A stretch of DNA of 64,000 nt from Vibrio coralliilyticus (GTDB taxonomy: Bacteria; Pseudomonadota; Gammaproteobacteria; Enterobacterales; Vibrionaceae): assembly GCF_024449095.1 (NCBI RefSeq), contig NZ_CP024627.1, positions 868,001 through 932,000 on the forward strand, given 5' to 3'. The notes beneath the pieces are model-generated. The model was not told where the DNA came from and searched no databases. It saw nothing but the letters and a program-made list of their open reading frames with translations. Position 1 is the first letter of the stretch. The number at the start of each line of letters is the position of its first letter. This document shows, in pieces, positions 62,082-64,000 of the stretch. The position numbers and the translations under genes were made by a program.

Positions 62082-63362
62082 TTAGAAACTACGGCTGTAT
62101 TGTAGGCCTAGTAGGATAGCATCAGCGTGAGTGGTTGCATTCAGTGTGGTCACTGAGCTTGCTTCAGTCACTTTCACATCATCACCCATCAAGTATGTAA
62201 AACCAAAATCTATATTTGATTCAGCGTCGATGTGATAAGTGAACCCTGTGGATAGCCATTGGCGATCTGAGTCTGGTACTGAAATAGAAGTTACATCATC
62301 TTGAGCACTAGTATCGTACATATATCCAGCACGTAATGTCCAGTCGCTGTTTAGGTAGTATGTACCACCGATGGCATAGTGCCAACCGTCTTGCCATTTA
62401 TAGTCGCTGGTGTATACACCATTAACCGCTTCGCTACTACCGATTGTAGATTGTGTTGAGCTTAGATTAGAGAATTCAATTTTATCGAAATCTCCCCAAC
62501 CGATATATTGGATACTATAATGTACTGCAAATTTAGTGTTTTCAATTTTGTGAAACCCGGAAAATTCAGCAATGTCTGGCAGTGGAAGAGTTACTTTTTG
62601 GCCATGGTCATCCTCTGCCTCGAATTCTGGACTGTAGCGATATGATAGGCCGAATCGGTTGTTCTCATCTAACTCGTAAACTGCACCAACATTTAAGCCA
62701 ACTGCCCAGCCATCCGCTTTATCTATATTGATGATACTTGTACCAGCTGGAGGAATAGGACCTACCCCAGCGAAACCATCACCCGTTACTCTCTTGAAAG
62801 TACCTTGTCCATATATAAAATCTATGCCAGCACCAATGCTAAATTGTTCATCGATTCTGTATGAACCTGCTACACCTAAGTTAAAGCTCTTAACATCAGT
62901 TAAGCCACCAAACTCCGACGCTGGGTAGTTATCAGAAAACTCTGTTTTTGTACCAAAGTTTGAGTAAGCGTTAACACCCCAAGCAAACTTTTCATTTACT
63001 GGAACTATTAAGTGAATATTAGGAGCAATAGATGTATCTCCTACATCATCTGTATTTGCTACATCAACATCGCCGACTAGTGTACCAGAGTATGTCACGT
63101 CCTTAACTTCAATCATTGAGGTAATACTTTCAAAGCCAAGGGAAAGCTCCATTTTATCGAATAGTGCCATTGCAGCGGGGTTACGTGCCATTACGGAAGC
63201 ATTATCAGCGATTACCGCATCACCGGCAAAGGCTCGACCGATACCTGTCGCGGATTGAGCATTCAGTTGGAAACCTGCAGCGAGAGCTTGCTGCGAAGCC
63301 ATTGTGGTTGTGGCAATGGTCACTGCTAGAAGTGATTTTTTAAACAGACGCGTCTTGTTCAT
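62082..63362 (-). CDS. fadL: Outer-membrane long-chain fatty acid transporter FadL family (copy 2)
   Basis: 426 residues; signal peptide cut near residue 29 (ALA-AGFQ). Hatch AGFQLNAQSATGIGRAFAG and the NPA motif (RNPAAMALF) are clear; C-terminal GLQYSRSF ends in Phe as for beta-barrels. It differs in surface loops from copy 1, so substrate range may differ. V. cholerae also carries two adjacent fadL-type genes here. Independent terminator and a 260-bp upstream gap suggest separate expression. Confidence 0.92.
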   Translation of the reverse strand: MNKTRLFKKSLLAVTIATTTMASQQALAAGFQLNAQSATGIGRAFAGDAVIADNASVMARNPAAMALFDKMELSLGFESITSMIEVKDVTYSGTLVGDVDVANTDDVGDTSIAPNIHLIVPVNEKFAWGVNAYSNFGTKTEFSDNYPASEFGGLTDVKSFNLGVAGSYRIDEQFSIGAGIDFIYGQGTFKRVTGDGFAGVGPIPPAGTSIINIDKADGWAVGLNVGAVYELDENNRFGLSYRYSPEFEAEDDHGQKVTLPLPDIAEFSGFHKIENTKFAVHYSIQYIGWGDFDKIEFSNLSSTQSTIGSSEAVNGVYTSDYKWQDGWHYAIGGTYYLNSDWTLRAGYMYDTSAQDDVTSISVPDSDRQWLSTGFTYHIDAESNIDFGFTYLMGDDVKVTEASSVTTLNATTHADAILLGLQYSRSF

Positions 63363-63565
63363 TTTTGCTTTTTCCTTTTTCTGTTCGTCTCTACCGGACG
63401 TTATACTCGAGCAAAAGCTCAGTGGTGGCTGATACTAGACTCAAGTATAAAAGATAGAAATCCGACCATTGCCTAATTGGATGATAAAATTATGGAAATG
63501 ATGTCTATCTGGCAGGAATATGCTGAAAAAAACTTCTTTTTAGAGCTTGAGCTCTAATTTTGTGC

Positions 63566-63598
63566 TGAAAAAATGGCTTGAACGGTATGCTCAAGCCA
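63566..63598 (-). terminator. Terminator of the DUF3379-like gene
   Basis: Minus-strand stem TGGCTTGA/TCAAGCCA with a 9-nt loop, followed by TTTTTT, about 30 bp after the stop at 63629. Confidence 0.85.
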
Positions 63599-63628
63599 TG
63601 AAGTACGTCACAAAATGTTAACATTTGG

Positions 63629-64000
63629 TTAACTCATAGGTTTGATGATAGTCATCAGGTTTTCGGCGATTTTAGCCACATCTTCACCTTCTTCTCCGAC
63701 TAAGATTAAACTGGTCTGACCGACAGGTTCTACAACACCTGCCATCCCCTCTTTCTCGAAGTCAACAGTTTTGTCAGAAGATATACCTGTAAAAAACAGG
63801 GTGACTTTGCCTTTTTCACCTCTGAAAACCATGTGAAGTGCATTTGACGGACCAAAACCACAATGATTGAGGTAGTAAACGTGATAAGGGAAGTTTTCAC
63901 CGAGCTGATGATCAAACGGCATCATCTTGGCGTTGATCTGCGATGAAGCGACGTTTTCATCCAAGTGTTCAACAAATGGCTTTTCATCAATGACGTGTTT
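63629..64000 (-). CDS. DUF3379-like protein, N-terminus cut by window edge
   Basis: At least 123 residues, open to the right edge (…KHVIDEKPFVEHLDENV… before the first internal start), so the true start lies beyond the window. The visible part has the features I associate with the C-terminus of DUF3379: a FVEHLDEN-type segment, then YHVYYLNHCGFG and an NALHMVFRGEKGKVTLFF beta region. DUF3379 proteins usually have a membrane helix and lie beside an ECF sigma gene, which would be outside the window; a role as anti-sigma-like protein is a possibility only. Confidence 0.55.
   Translation of the reverse strand, partial: KHVIDEKPFVEHLDENVASSQINAKMMPFDHQLGENFPYHVYYLNHCGFGPSNALHMVFRGEKGKVTLFFTGISSDKTVDFEKEGMAGVVEPVGQTSLILVGEEGEDVAKIAENLMTIIKPMS

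Noticed and set aside
63541..63556. TAGAGCTTGAGCTCTA palindrome as a plus-strand terminator
   Set aside because: Six-bp stem with a weak T run and no plus-strand gene ending there.

Overview
The window is a chromosomal segment of a Vibrio (Gammaproteobacteria, Vibrionaceae). The proteins read as Vibrio orthologues, and the gene order matches known Vibrio chromosome I blocks: pdxB-asd2-hubP-truA-accD-folC-dedD-cvpA-purF, flhA-flhF-flhG-fliA-cheYZAB-parC-parP-cheW, and ccmA to ccmI. Almost all of it is core genome. No tRNA, rRNA, transposase, integrase or CRISPR array was seen.

Layout. Positions 1-2787: a DUF885 lipoprotein peptidase running off the left edge and a TRIC/UPF0126 membrane protein. 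3008-10040: the enterobacterial-type block epmC / yfcL / mnmC / fabB, interrupted by a secreted LruC-domain protein and a small lipoprotein. The fabB 3' UTR looks like the Vibrio sRNA FarS. 10272-23475: pdxB and a second-type aspartate-semialdehyde dehydrogenase, then the 1632-residue polar hub HubP/FimV with three tandem-repeat tracts, then truA, accD, folC, dedD, cvpA and purF; a PurR box precedes cvpA. 23553-26071: znuBC and znuA, divergent around a Zur-like box. 26306-29641: a large membrane-spanning regulator (propeller, Y_Y_Y, degenerate kinase, AraC DNA-binding domain). It is followed by a 600-bp gene-poor region with 13 perfect copies of a 7-bp repeat and a cluster of perfect hairpins. 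30242-39576: feoABC, a HIT protein, argS, yecM, an M16 peptidase and sixA. 39740-52371: one long motility/chemotaxis operon with a sigma-54 type promoter in front of flhA and a strong terminator after the last gene. 52554-59610: the complete cytochrome c maturation (System I) operon. 59675-64000: mlaA, two different FadL porins, and a partial DUF3379-like gene at the right edge.

How it fits together. Much of the window concerns the cell pole: HubP is the polar anchor known in Vibrio, FlhF/FlhG set flagellar position and number, and ParC/ParP tie CheA/CheW arrays to the pole. A second theme is metal and envelope supply: Zn uptake under Zur, Fe(II) uptake by Feo, haem attachment to c-type cytochromes, and lipid import and asymmetry (FadL, MlaA) next to fatty-acid synthesis (FabB, AccD, FarS).

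Start codons were moved from the longest reading frame where family length and ribosome binding sites argue for it; argS and fliA start with GTG, flhF and probably cheY with TTG.
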